From Betaproteobacteria bacterium Ga0077527 (GTDB taxonomy: Bacteria; Pseudomonadota; Gammaproteobacteria; Burkholderiales; SG8-41): 64,000 nt of DNA. Numbering within the stretch: position 1 is the first letter of the stretch; each line of letters begins with the position of its first letter. The position numbers and the translations under genes are program-made. Shown piece by piece: positions 17,186 through 25,858 of this stretch. The notes under the pieces were generated by a model. That model was given only the letters and a program-made list of their open reading frames with translations. It did no database searches and was not told where the DNA came from. The stretch spans positions 1-64,000 of the forward strand of contig LNDW01000018.1 of assembly GCA_001464815.1 (NCBI GenBank). Direction: 5' to 3'.

Positions 17186-20100
17186 ATGTTCAAATGGCTG
17201 CTGGATAACAGTCTGGCAAACAGGCTGCTGGTGATCATCGCCAGCCTGGTGCTGATGGCTTATGGCGCATACACCCTGTCGACCACGCCGGTCGATGTGT
17301 TTCCCGATCTGAACAAGCCCACGGTCACGGTGATGACCGAGGCGGGAGGCATGGCTGCAGAGGAGGTCGAGCAACTGCTCACCTTCCCGCTTGAAACCGC
17401 GATGAACGGACTGCCGGGTGTGGAGTCGGTGCGTTCGGTGTCAAGCGCGGGGCTGTCGTTCATTTACGTGACTTTCAATTGGAACACTGAAATTTTCCGC
17501 GCCCGGCAGATGGTGTCGGAACGGCTGTCTGCGATGGAGGGCGGGATTCCGCCGGGCATCGTGCCCCGCATGGGGCCGATCAGCTCGATCATGGGCGAGA
17601 TCATGCAGGTGGCGCTGCCGATCAATCAGGAGAAGGTCACGCCGATGCAGGTCAGGGAGTACGCCGACTGGGTATTGCGGCCGCGCCTGATGTCGATACC
17701 CGGCGTGGCGCAGGTGATACCGATAGGCGGGGAAGTGCGCCAGTTCCAGGTCGAGCCTGATACCGTGATGATGGCGAATCTGGGCATTACCCATGATCAG
17801 CTTGAGTCCGCGCTGCGCGGCTACTCCAGCAACACCTCGGGTGGTTTTCTCGAACTGAACGGCCGCGAATATCTGATCCGCAATCTCGGACGTACGTCGA
17901 GCCTTGATGATCTCAAGAACATCGCGCTGACCAGCCGTAATGGCCAGCCCATTGTGTTGCGGCAGATCGCCGGGGTGGCTTTTGCGCCGGCGGTGCGGCG
18001 TGGCGACGCGGGTTTCGAGGGTAAATCGGCGGTGATCCTGGGTATTCAGAAGCAGCCCACCGCGGACACCATCAGCCTGACCCGTGCCATCGAAGCGGCG
18101 GTTGCCGATCTGGCGAAAGCCATGCCTGCGGGCATGGAGGCGCCGCGGGTCACCTTCCGCCAGGCCACGTTCATCGAGTCGTCGATTTCGACGTTGCAGG
18201 GCAAGTTGATCGGCGCTTCGTTGTTCGTGGCGGTGATCCTGTTCTTTTTCCTGGGCACACTGCGTCCGACGGTCATCGCCCTGACCGCGATTCCGGTGTC
18301 CATATTCATCACTGCACTGGTTTTTCGATACTTTAACCTGTCCATCAACACCATGACCCTGGGCGGACTGGCCATTGCCATCGGCGGGCTGGTGGATGAC
18401 GCGGTCGTCGGTGTCGAAAACGTGATGCGCCGCCTGCGCGAGAACCGCACCGCGCATCCGCAACATCACCTGCATCCGCTGGAACTGGTGGGCAAGGCGA
18501 CGATGGAGGTGCGCTCGGCGATTCTCTACGCGACGATCATCATCGTGCTGGTGTTTCTGCCGCTGTTCGCGCTGCCCGGCATGGAAGGGCGTCTTTTTGT
18601 GCCGCTCGGTGTGGCCTTTATCGTGTCAACGCTGGCTTCACTGGTGGTTTCAGTGACTGTCACGCCGGTGTTGTCGGTTTATCTGCTGCCGCGGATGAAA
18701 TCACTGGACCACGGTGATACAAAACTGCTGGCCTGGCTCAAGGCGCGCTACCGTGTCGCGTTGAATGGCGTGCTGGATCGCCCGAGGGCGGCGATTGCCT
18801 CGGGTTTGGTCGCGGTTGTTGCCGCCGCTGTCGCAGTGCCTTTTTTCCCGACCACTTTTTTGCCACCTTTCAATGAAGGCACTTTATTGATCGGTCTGCG
18901 CCTGAATCCGGGCGTGACGCTGTCGGAATCGGCAGCGCTGGCCCGGCAGGCCGAGGTGCTGATCAAGCAGGTGCCGGAGGTGACGCATGTCGGCCGGCGC
19001 AGCGGCCGTGCGGAACTGGATGAACACGCCGAAGGTGTGCATGTCAGCGAGCTCGATGTGGGGCTCAAGCCGGCGACTGAACTCAAGCGGAGCATGAGCG
19101 AAATTTCGGCGGACATACGTGGCCGCCTGGTCAATCTGCCTGCGGCGATCGCTGTCGGCCAGCCGATTTCACACCGCATTGATCACATGCTTTCGGGTGT
19201 GCGTTCGCAAATCGCGGTCAAGATTTTTGGCGATGATCTTGACACCCTGCGCGGAGAATCCGATGCCTTGCGGGCGCGTCTGGCGCCCATCACCGGGCTT
19301 GCCGACCTGGAAATCGAGAAGCAGGTTCTTGCACCGCAAATCAAGGTGCGCGTGGACTATGCAGCCGCCGCGCGATATGGTGTGCCGGCCTCGCAGGTGC
19401 TGACGGTTCTGCAAAGCCTGGTCGAGGGTGAGCGTGTGACCCAGATCGTCGAAGGCTCGCGCCGGTTTTCGCTGGTGGTGCGGTTGCCGGAACAGGCGCG
19501 TTCAATCGAGGGGCTTAACCAGATACTGATCGAAACCCCGTCGGGACGTATACCGCTGTCACGTATTGCCTCCATCGAGGATGGCGACGGCCCCAACCAG
19601 ATCAGCCGCGATGACGGCAAGCGCCGCATCGTGATCTCGGCCAATGTACAGGGGCGGGCGCTGTCCGAGGTGGTGGCGGATATCCGCAAGGTCGTTGCCG
19701 ACAGCAAATTGCCCGAGGGTTATTTCATCACGCTAGGCGGACAGTTCCAGGCGCAGGAAGAAGCTTCGCGCCTGGTCGGGCTGTTATCCATCGTGTCGCT
19801 GACCCTGATGTTTGTGGTGCTCTACAGCCGTTATCAGTCGATTGCACTGTCGGCGCTGATCATGGCCAATATCCCGCTTGCACTGGTTGGCGCGGTTCTG
19901 GGCCTGTGGCTTTCCGGGCAGCCGCTGTCGGTGGCTGCCTTGATCGGCTTCATCACGCTCGCCGGCATTTCGGTGCGCAACGGCATCCTCAAGGTCAGTC
20001 ACTACATCAATCTGATGCGTTTCGAAGGGGAGGATTTCGACCGCAAGATGATTCTGCGTGGTTCGCTGGAGCGGTTGTCACCGGTGCTGATGACGGCGCT

Positions 20101-20305
20101 GGTGACGGCCTTCGCGCTGGCACCCCTGCTGTTCGAGGCGGAACGGCCGGGCACCGAAATCCTGCACCCTGTGGCAGTGGTGATTTTCTCGGGGCTGATC
20201 AGTTCGACCCTGCTCGACACCTTCCTCACCCCGGCGATGTTCTGGCTTTTCGGTCGCAAAGAGGCTGAGCGCCTGATGGAAACCGGCAGTTCCGAAGCAC
20301 TTTGA
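17186..20305 (+). CDS. CzcA/CusA-family heavy-metal RND efflux pump
   Basis: 1039 residues, full length for an HME-RND inner-membrane pump: 12 membrane helices and two large periplasmic loops (about 35-335 and 560-860). N-terminus FKWLLDNSLANRLLVIIASL is typical. The TM4 signature is AIGGLVDDAVVGVENVMRR near residues 395-415; the two Asp carry protons. It differs from the DFGxxVDGAVV of classical CzcA and the VDAA type of CusA, so the metal cannot be assigned from family rules alone. It is driven by proton motive force with the adaptor and channel upstream. Confidence 0.95.
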   Translation: MFKWLLDNSLANRLLVIIASLVLMAYGAYTLSTTPVDVFPDLNKPTVTVMTEAGGMAAEEVEQLLTFPLETAMNGLPGVESVRSVSSAGLSFIYVTFNWNTEIFRARQMVSERLSAMEGGIPPGIVPRMGPISSIMGEIMQVALPINQEKVTPMQVREYADWVLRPRLMSIPGVAQVIPIGGEVRQFQVEPDTVMMANLGITHDQLESALRGYSSNTSGGFLELNGREYLIRNLGRTSSLDDLKNIALTSRNGQPIVLRQIAGVAFAPAVRRGDAGFEGKSAVILGIQKQPTADTISLTRAIEAAVADLAKAMPAGMEAPRVTFRQATFIESSISTLQGKLIGASLFVAVILFFFLGTLRPTVIALTAIPVSIFITALVFRYFNLSINTMTLGGLAIAIGGLVDDAVVGVENVMRRLRENRTAHPQHHLHPLELVGKATMEVRSAILYATIIIVLVFLPLFALPGMEGRLFVPLGVAFIVSTLASLVVSVTVTPVLSVYLLPRMKSLDHGDTKLLAWLKARYRVALNGVLDRPRAAIASGLVAVVAAAVAVPFFPTTFLPPFNEGTLLIGLRLNPGVTLSESAALARQAEVLIKQVPEVTHVGRRSGRAELDEHAEGVHVSELDVGLKPATELKRSMSEISADIRGRLVNLPAAIAVGQPISHRIDHMLSGVRSQIAVKIFGDDLDTLRGESDALRARLAPITGLADLEIEKQVLAPQIKVRVDYAAAARYGVPASQVLTVLQSLVEGERVTQIVEGSRRFSLVVRLPEQARSIEGLNQILIETPSGRIPLSRIASIEDGDGPNQISRDDGKRRIVISANVQGRALSEVVADIRKVVADSKLPEGYFITLGGQFQAQEEASRLVGLLSIVSLTLMFVVLYSRYQSIALSALIMANIPLALVGAVLGLWLSGQPLSVAALIGFITLAGISVRNGILKVSHYINLMRFEGEDFDRKMILRGSLERLSPVLMTALVTAFALAPLLFEAERPGTEILHPVAVVIFSGLISSTLLDTFLTPAMFWLFGRKEAERLMETGSSEAL

Positions 20306-20339
20306 TCGTTGTCATTTCATCGTTAACAAGGAGCAGGAC

Positions 20340-20741
20340 ATGAAATCATCCAGGAATTTTTTCGGTATCGTGCTGTTGATGGCAGGATTGACATTGACCG
20401 CCGGTGCTTTTGCCAGTGGCGACCACAAGAAAGGGCATGACCATAAGCCCTTGCATGGCGGTGTTGTCACCGAAGCGAAGGATGTGGATTACGAACTGGT
20501 GATCAAGGCGGATGCCATCGACATCCATGTCCGTGATCATGGCAAGCCGATTGACCTGGCTGGCGGCACGGCTGTGCTGACGCTACTGACAGGTGCTGAC
20601 AAGCAGGATATCAAGCTCTTGCCAGCCGGCAGCAAATTTACGGCGAGCGGAAAGTTTTCTGCGCCAGCCGGCACCAAGGCGGTGGCGTTGATCACGCTGC
20701 GTGGCAAGCCGGCAAAGTCGGTGCGCTTCGCGTTGAAATAG
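20340..20741 (+). CDS. His-rich periplasmic protein at the end of the efflux operon
   Basis: 133 residues: signal peptide (GIVLLMAGLTLTAGAFA), then a metal-binding His cluster GDHKKGHDHKPLHGGVV and a small beta-rich domain (DVDYELVIKADAIDIHVRDHG). It starts 34 nt after the pump gene behind AAGGAGCAGG. Similar short proteins close HME-RND operons in related bacteria and probably bind or sense metal in the periplasm. That role is inferred from the His cluster and location. Confidence 0.85.
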   Translation: MKSSRNFFGIVLLMAGLTLTAGAFASGDHKKGHDHKPLHGGVVTEAKDVDYELVIKADAIDIHVRDHGKPIDLAGGTAVLTLLTGADKQDIKLLPAGSKFTASGKFSAPAGTKAVALITLRGKPAKSVRFALK

Positions 20742-20795
20742 CGGGTGCGGGCTTTGTGGGCTGGATGGTGTGTGTGGTAGCGCGATAATATTATG

Positions 20796-20836
20796 TTAAG
20801 TAATTGATTTTATTGACTTAATTTATCGCTTATAAT
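20796..20836 (+). promoter_or_regulatory. AT-rich motif copy 4 and -10-like box upstream of prfC
   Basis: The AT-rich motif (20796-20825, TTAAGT then ATTGATTTTATTG then ACTTAATTTA) is followed by a perfect TATAAT at 20831-20836. The best -35-like hexamers inside the motif (TTGATT 20804, TTGACT 20813) give spacers of 21 and 12 bp, so no standard promoter is clear. The motif may work as an AT-rich UP-like element. Confidence 0.45.
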
Positions 20837-20889
20837 GCGCGCCGCACCGCACCTGTCGCTCTCCGGCAGGTGCCCGAACAGGCCCGCAC

Positions 20890-22500
20890 ATGAGCATAGC
20901 CAAAGAAGTCACCCGCCGGCGAACCTTCGCCATCATCTCGCACCCCGACGCGGGCAAGACCACGCTCACTGAAAAGCTGCTGCTGTTTGCCGGCGCCATT
21001 CACATCGCCGGCAGCGTGAAATCGCGCAAGGCCTCGCGCTATGCGACTTCGGACTGGATGGAAATCGAAAAGCAGCGTGGCATCTCGGTCGCCAGCTCGG
21101 TGATGCAGATGGAATTCCGCGACTGCGTGATCAACCTGCTCGACACGCCGGGCCACCGTGACTTTTCCGAAGACACCTATCGCGTGCTGACCGCGGTGGA
21201 TGCGGCGCTGATGGTGATCGACGCCGCCAACGGCATCGAGCCGCAGACGCTGCGCCTGCTGCAGGTCTGCCGCGCGCAGAACACGCCGGTGATCACCTTC
21301 ATCAACAAGATGGACCGCGAGGTGCGTGAGCCGACCGACTTGGTCGACGAGATCGAGCGTACGCTGGGCATGCCGGTCGTTCCGTGTACCTGGCCAGTGG
21401 GCATGGGCAAGCAGTTCAAGGGTGTGTTCGACCTGCGCGCCGACCGCATGCGCGTGTTCACCGCCGGTGAAGACCGTGTTGGTGGTGACGACGAAATCAT
21501 CGAGGGCATCAACAATCCGGAAATCGCCGGCCGCTACGGCGACACCTTCAACAATGCCCGCGCCGAGATGGAACTGGTGCAGGGTGTGTCGCCGCAGTTC
21601 GACCGCGACGAATTCCTCGCCGGCCGGCAGACCCCGCTGTTCTTCGGCTCCGCGATCAACAACTTCGGCGTGCGCGAAATTCTGGATGCGGTGATTGATT
21701 TTGCCTCGCCGCCGCGTCCGCACCAGGCGCTGCAGCGCGAAGTGTCACCGGCCGAGGAAAAATTCTCCGGCGTGGTGTTCAAGATCCAGGCCAATATGGA
21801 CCCCGGCCACCGCGACCGTGTTGCCTTCATTCGCATCTGCTCCGGCCGCTTCGAGCGCAGCATGCGCTTGAAGAACTGCCGCACCGACAAGTTTTTCCGG
21901 CCGAGTTCAGTGGTGGCCTTCATGTCGCAACGCCGCGAGCAGGTTGAGGATGCCTACGCCGGCGATATCATCGGCATTCCCAACCACGGCGTGCTGCAAC
22001 TGGGCGATACGCTGACCGAGGGCGAGGAGCTGCAGTTCACCGGCCTGCCGTTTTTTGCGCCGGAGCTGTTCCAGACCGTCGAGGTGGCGGATCCGCTGCG
22101 CAGCAAGCAGTTGAAGACCGGCCTCGGACAGCTCGGTGAGGAGGGCGCGATACAGGTGTTCAAGCCGGTGGCGGGCAGCCTGCTGTTGCTTGGCGCCGTC
22201 GGCCAGTTGCAGTTCGAGGTGGTTGCGCACCGCCTGAAGCATGAATACGGCTGCGAAGCGCGGCTTGCGCCGGCGCGTTATGTCGCCGCGCGCTGGGTGA
22301 CCTGCGAGGATGACCGCGAACTGCAGCGTTTCATCGATGCCAACGCCCATCGTGTCGCGCATGACGCCGTCGGTGCGCCGGCTTTTCTGGCGGGCAACGC
22401 GATAGAAATCAATGTCGCACAGGAACAGTGGCCGAAGATCAAATTCCATGCCCTGCGCGAACACGCCGGGTTGATCTTCCACTCCAACGCGGTGGGTTGA
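20890..22500 (+). CDS. prfC: Peptide chain release factor 3 (RF3)
   Basis: 536 residues, the usual RF3 size. Translational GTPase: G1 HPDAGKTTLTEK, G3 DTPGHRDFSEDTYR, G4 NKMDR. RF3 removes RF1 and RF2 from the ribosome after peptide release. The C-terminal domain with FFAPELFQTV and LQFEVVAHRL supports RF3 rather than EF-G. It is preceded by a TATAAT-containing region and converges on the XRE regulator gene. Confidence 0.97.
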   Translation: MSIAKEVTRRRTFAIISHPDAGKTTLTEKLLLFAGAIHIAGSVKSRKASRYATSDWMEIEKQRGISVASSVMQMEFRDCVINLLDTPGHRDFSEDTYRVLTAVDAALMVIDAANGIEPQTLRLLQVCRAQNTPVITFINKMDREVREPTDLVDEIERTLGMPVVPCTWPVGMGKQFKGVFDLRADRMRVFTAGEDRVGGDDEIIEGINNPEIAGRYGDTFNNARAEMELVQGVSPQFDRDEFLAGRQTPLFFGSAINNFGVREILDAVIDFASPPRPHQALQREVSPAEEKFSGVVFKIQANMDPGHRDRVAFIRICSGRFERSMRLKNCRTDKFFRPSSVVAFMSQRREQVEDAYAGDIIGIPNHGVLQLGDTLTEGEELQFTGLPFFAPELFQTVEVADPLRSKQLKTGLGQLGEEGAIQVFKPVAGSLLLLGAVGQLQFEVVAHRLKHEYGCEARLAPARYVAARWVTCEDDRELQRFIDANAHRVAHDAVGAPAFLAGNAIEINVAQEQWPKIKFHALREHAGLIFHSNAVG

Positions 22501-22526
22501 CGCTTCAGCTTGACCGGTTCCGGCCG

Positions 22527-23132
22527 TTACTGCGGCGTATAGATCACGATCAGCGCCTTGGCCTCACCACCCAGGCCGCGACCGCGGTGCGGAATCCGCG
22601 ATTCAAAGTAGAGGCTGTCTCCGGTTTCGAGCGTCCATTTGCGCGAGGCGCCGTCGATTTCCATTTCCCATTCGACACGGCCGCTTAGGATCAGCAGGAA
22701 TTCCTCGCCTTCGTGCTCGAAACGCGCCTCGCTGCTGATGTCGGTGGGGAAGGTGAACAGGAAGGGCTCCATGTGCTTGTGCCGCTTCTTGTGCGCGAGG
22801 CTGACGTAGTCATAGCCGAAAGCACTGGCGCCGCGCACTTCCGGCCGCCGCTCATTGACGCGCACGATGCTCATTGCATCGTCGTAACCGTCTCCCGAGG
22901 CTTTGAGGAATTCGGTGATCTCAACCTGCAGCGCCTGGGCGATTTTCACCAGCGTGCCGATCGGCGGCACGATATGCCCGTTCTCGATTTTCGAGACATA
23001 ACCCTTGGTCACGCCGATGGCGTCGGCGAGCTGTTCCTGGGTCAGGTTGCGGCCGGTGCGCAGCGCCCCGACGCGGGTGCCGATGGTGCGCTCGATGTCG
23101 CTGGAGGTGCTGGCGGGGTGGGAGGAGCTCAT
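22527..23132 (-). CDS. XRE-family regulator with C-terminal cupin domain
   Basis: 201 residues from the ATG at 23132. The helix-turn-helix is near residues 15-70 (LTQEQLADAIGVTKGYVSKI), and a cupin ligand-sensing domain lies at about 120-198 (FEHEGEEFLLILSGRVEWEM). Members of this group (PuuR/SutR-like) sense small metabolites and regulate adjacent catabolic or transport genes. Its start codon overlaps the stop of the DJ-1/PfpI gene by 4 nt. Two matching palindromes in the upstream divergent region are candidate operators. Confidence 0.93.
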   Translation of the reverse strand: MSSSHPASTSSDIERTIGTRVGALRTGRNLTQEQLADAIGVTKGYVSKIENGHIVPPIGTLVKIAQALQVEITEFLKASGDGYDDAMSIVRVNERRPEVRGASAFGYDYVSLAHKKRHKHMEPFLFTFPTDISSEARFEHEGEEFLLILSGRVEWEMEIDGASRKWTLETGDSLYFESRIPHRGRGLGGEAKALIVIYTPQ

Positions 23133-23758
23133 GCGGATTTCAGTGTTGGCAGGCGAGTGTGATTGGCGGCGCGGGCGGCGCCGTATTCCATGATACGTGC
23201 AGTTTCGGAGGCCACTTCGGCGCCGAGCAGGCGTTCGAGCAGATACAGCGTGACGTCGATACACAGCGTGACGCCGCCGCCGGTGACCACCAGCCCGCTG
23301 TCGGCGAGCAGCGCGGGGCGGGCATCGACCCGCGGATATTCATCGTGCAGGCGTGCGAGCGGCGGCACTTCGCGGCCGGCAATCACTTCCTGCTTGGTGG
23401 TGGCGATGCGGCCGTCGAGCACGCCGCTGGCGGCGAGGATCATGCCGCCGGTGCATACCGCGGCAACCAGCATCTGCTGATTAACACAGCGCCGCAGGTA
23501 ATCCAGCGTTGGCGTGTGTGTGCATTGCGCTTCCCAGCCGGGGCCGCCGGTGACGATCAGCGCATCAAAGGCCGGCGCGTCAGCCATGCCGTGGCGTGCG
23601 ATGACATCGAGCTCATTGGCGAAACGCACCGTGCCGGCTTTCGCGGCCACGGTGGAGATACGGATCTGTGGTGCGACGCGACGCGCCATCGACAGCACGC
23701 CATAGGTGCCGAGGTCGATCGGCTCCACGCCGTCATAGATAAAGATGCCGAAATGCAT
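23129..23758 (-). CDS. DJ-1/PfpI-family protein (GATase1-like)
   Basis: 209 residues from the ATG giving MHFGIFIYDGVEPIDLGTYG. The nucleophile elbow is AVCTGG with Cys102, and an upstream Glu/Asp pocket (YDGVEPIDL) is typical of the DJ-1/PfpI superfamily, which includes isonitrile hydratases, glyoxalase III types and the N-terminal half of some AraC regulators. No DNA-binding domain is fused here. It is coupled to the XRE-cupin regulator (ATGA overlap), so both are expressed together. The reaction is unknown. Confidence 0.88.
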   Translation of the reverse strand: MHFGIFIYDGVEPIDLGTYGVLSMARRVAPQIRISTVAAKAGTVRFANELDVIARHGMADAPAFDALIVTGGPGWEAQCTHTPTLDYLRRCVNQQMLVAAVCTGGMILAASGVLDGRIATTKQEVIAGREVPPLARLHDEYPRVDARPALLADSGLVVTGGGVTLCIDVTLYLLERLLGAEVASETARIMEYGAARAANHTRLPTLKSA

Positions 23759-23798
23759 ACACGAACTCCGTAATTGCTGGCCGCACCGATTCAGTGCA

Positions 23799-23821
23799 AT
23801 AGTTTCCTGAAAAGAAACTTT
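23799..23821. promoter_or_regulatory. Candidate operator 1 (XRE-cupin regulator)
   Basis: Palindrome with arms ATAGTTTCCT and AAGAAACTTT around a 3-bp spacer (GAA). The arms fit the same consensus (AAAGTTTCCT and its complement) as the site at 23928. It lies 41 nt upstream of the DJ-1/PfpI start, suited to autoregulation of the DJ-1/XRE operon. Confidence 0.6.
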
Positions 23822-23919
23822 TTGGTGCATACTGTTTCTGCGTTTGCACCGTGATGAGTCAGTTTCATAGGGAAAATCTGAGAAAGCAGGGCATGTCCGA
23901 AAGATACACCAAAGAAGTG

Positions 23920-23948
23920 TTGACTATAAAGTTTCCTGTGAGGATACT
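23920..23948 (+). promoter_or_regulatory. Promoter of the TRAP receptor gene
   Basis: TTGACT (23920-23925) and GATACT (23943-23948) with a 17-bp spacer, a good sigma-70 match. It is overlapped by the second palindrome. Confidence 0.65.
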
Positions 23949-23950
23949 TT
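23928..23950. promoter_or_regulatory. Candidate operator 2 (XRE-cupin regulator)
   Basis: Palindrome AAAGTTTCCT, spacer GTG, AGGATACTTT; 9 of 10 paired positions match. It occupies the -35/-10 spacer and the -10 box of the promoter facing the TRAP receptor gene, a classic repressor position. Confidence 0.65.
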
Positions 23951-24062
23951 GCCCAGCAGGTTTGGTTTATTCAAAGCGACCGGGACAGGTTGTTCCCCAC
24001 CTCAACAATACAACCGCAGCTGTGCAACGGAGGAGTCGCCAACCCCTATGGAGAGCAGACTC

Positions 24063-25214
24063 ATGAAACAGCAAGACCCGAAGCAGAAGTCCCCGGCGGT
24101 TGCAGAGGCGCGTCCCGCGCGCCGCCGTTTCCTCGGCGTTGCCACAGCCGCCGGCACGGCAGCGATTGGTTTTCCTTTTATTGCCCGCGCGCAAGCCCCG
24201 GTCATTAACTGGCGCTTTCAGAGCACCTGGCCGGCGAAGTTCCTGTATCAGGAATTTGCAGTGGACTGGACCAGGAAGGTGATGGAGCTCTCCGGTGGCC
24301 GCCTGAAGATCGACATGCTCCCGGCGGGTGCGGTGGTGCCGGCGCTGCAGATTGTTGACGCCACCAGCAAGGGTGTCATAGACGGCGGCCACGGCCTGCC
24401 CGGTTTCTGGTTCGGCAAGAACACCGCCTTTGGCCTGTTCGGCGCCGGTCCCGACTTCGGCATGGATGGCAATCAACTGCTCGGCTGGATTGAATACGGC
24501 GGCGGCAAGGAGCTTTATGCGGAAGTCCAGGCCGCGGCACAGCTTGATTCGGTCAGCTTCCTGTTCGCGCCGGTGCCCTGCGAGCCGATGGGCTGGTTCA
24601 AGAAGGAGATCAAGACCACGGCTGACTTGAAGGGTCTCAAGTTCCGCACCGCCGGTCTCGCCGTGGACATGTTCAAGGAGCTGGGACTGTCATCGGTGCA
24701 GATGGCGCCGCCCGACATCGTACCGGCGCTCGACCGCGGCCTGCTCGACGGCGCCGAATTTGCCAGCGCCTCCGATGACCGCATCATGGGTTTCCCCGAT
24801 GTCGCCCGGTTCTACCTGCAGCAGAGTTACCACATGGCCAACAACTTCTGCGAGGTGATGATCAATCGCAAGCGTTATGAAGCGCTGCCCGATGACCTGA
24901 AAACCGTGCTCAAGCTCGCCTCGCAGGCGGCCAGTGCCGACATGGAATGGAAGGCGATGCACCGCATGTCGCAGGATTACCTCGAGCTGAAAAAGAACCC
25001 CAAGCTGCGCATCTACAAGACACCGAAGCCGATCCTCGATGCGCAGCTCAAGGCCTGGAATGCGGTGATCAAACGCCGCTCTGCGGAAAACCCGCTGTTC
25101 GCCAAGGTGGTGGCTTCGCAGATGGCCTGGGCGAAGCGGGTGATGTTCTGGCACAACGAAGTGCAGGTCGGCCAGGCCGCCGCCTATGCCCATTATTTCG
25201 GGAAGGGCGCCTGA
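24063..25214 (+). CDS. TRAP transporter substrate-binding protein (DctP family), Tat-exported
   Basis: 383 residues from ATG 24063 (GGAGAG 8 nt upstream). The N-terminus has a twin-arginine signal (PARRRFLGVATAAGTAAIGF), then the DctP fold beginning INWRFQSTWPAKFLYQEFA. Such receptors bind organic acids for Na+-driven TRAP transport. The DctQ and DctM membrane genes are missing on both sides, so this is an orphan receptor. It is divergent from the XRE-cupin/DJ-1 operon and probably regulated by it. Confidence 0.92.
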   Translation: MKQQDPKQKSPAVAEARPARRRFLGVATAAGTAAIGFPFIARAQAPVINWRFQSTWPAKFLYQEFAVDWTRKVMELSGGRLKIDMLPAGAVVPALQIVDATSKGVIDGGHGLPGFWFGKNTAFGLFGAGPDFGMDGNQLLGWIEYGGGKELYAEVQAAAQLDSVSFLFAPVPCEPMGWFKKEIKTTADLKGLKFRTAGLAVDMFKELGLSSVQMAPPDIVPALDRGLLDGAEFASASDDRIMGFPDVARFYLQQSYHMANNFCEVMINRKRYEALPDDLKTVLKLASQAASADMEWKAMHRMSQDYLELKKNPKLRIYKTPKPILDAQLKAWNAVIKRRSAENPLFAKVVASQMAWAKRVMFWHNEVQVGQAAAYAHYFGKGA

Positions 25215-25319
25215 ACCCGGGTTTTGGCCTGAAGGCGGCCGTTGCGTGAGTGGCGGCCGCCGGTATCATCGAAAAACGAACAACCGATTTACGCGACAAC
25301 CAAGGAAGAGGAATGAAGC

Positions 25320-25787
25320 ATGGCTGATTACGACAAGCGCTTGCAGGAACTGGGCATCACCCTGCCGCCGGCCGCCGCGCCTGTGGCGAACTACGTCGGT
25401 TACACCGTGTCGGGCAACCTGGTCTTTGTATCCGGGCAGTTGCCGTTCGAGGACGGCAAGGTCGCGGTGCAGGGCCGTGTTGGCGCCGGACCCACGGTGG
25501 ATGACGGCTATCGCGCCGGGCGGCTGTGCGCGCTGAACCTGCTGGCACACCTGCGGGCCGCCTGCGGCGGCAGCCTGAACAAGGTCAGCCGCGTGCTGCG
25601 CCTCGGTGGTTTTGTCTGCGTCGCGCCGGATTTTTACGACGCGCCGAAGTGCGTCAATGGCGCCTCCGACCTGATGGTCGAGATTTTTGGCGACGCCGGG
25701 CGCCATGCACGTTTTGCAGTGGGTGTGGCAACACTGCCGGCGAATGCCGCGGTCGAAGTCGATGCCACTTTTGAAATCCAGGCCTGA
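25320..25787 (+). CDS. RidA/YjgF-family protein (long form)
   Basis: 155 residues, about 30 longer than canonical RidA, matching the longer YjgF-like subgroup. Conserved features include LVFVSGQLPFEDG and the late stretch FAVGVATLPANAAVEVDATFEI. The Arg that binds substrate carboxylate in true RidA (usually in an R-x-x-V-x-V strand) is not obvious: the corresponding region reads HARFAVGVATLP. It may therefore not be a classical enamine deaminase. Preceded by GGAAGAGGAATGAAGC. A second, shorter RidA is at 59235. Confidence 0.88.
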   Translation: MADYDKRLQELGITLPPAAAPVANYVGYTVSGNLVFVSGQLPFEDGKVAVQGRVGAGPTVDDGYRAGRLCALNLLAHLRAACGGSLNKVSRVLRLGGFVCVAPDFYDAPKCVNGASDLMVEIFGDAGRHARFAVGVATLPANAAVEVDATFEIQA

Positions 25788-25810
25788 GGCCTGATGGAAG
25801 TGCCAGGCTT

Positions 25811-25852
25811 TATGCCCTCACCCCCGACCCCTCTCCCGAAGGTAGAGGGGGG
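25811..25852. repeat. GC-rich extragenic repeat (CCCTC/GAGGG type)
   Basis: Tract with CCCTCACCCCCGACCCCTCT followed by CCGAAGGTAGAGGGGGGG. It forms an imperfect CCCTCT/AGAGGG hairpin. The same family appears in frame within mfd at 30003-30045. This class of dispersed repeat is common between genes in proteobacteria. Confidence 0.6.
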
Positions 25853-25858
25853 GATTTG

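Larger units (their letters stand above)
23759..24062. other. 304-bp divergent regulatory region (DJ-1/XRE operon versus TRAP receptor)
   Basis: No gene seen. It holds two related palindromes (23799-23821 and 23928-23950) and a good promoter toward the TRAP receptor gene (23920-23948). The remaining 110 nt form a long leader for the TRAP gene, with GGAGAG just before its start codon. Confidence 0.75.

Noticed and set aside
20804-20836. Standard sigma-70 promoter for prfC using TTGATT or TTGACT with TATAAT
   Set aside because: Spacers are 21 and 12 bp, outside the normal range, so only the -10-like box is reported.
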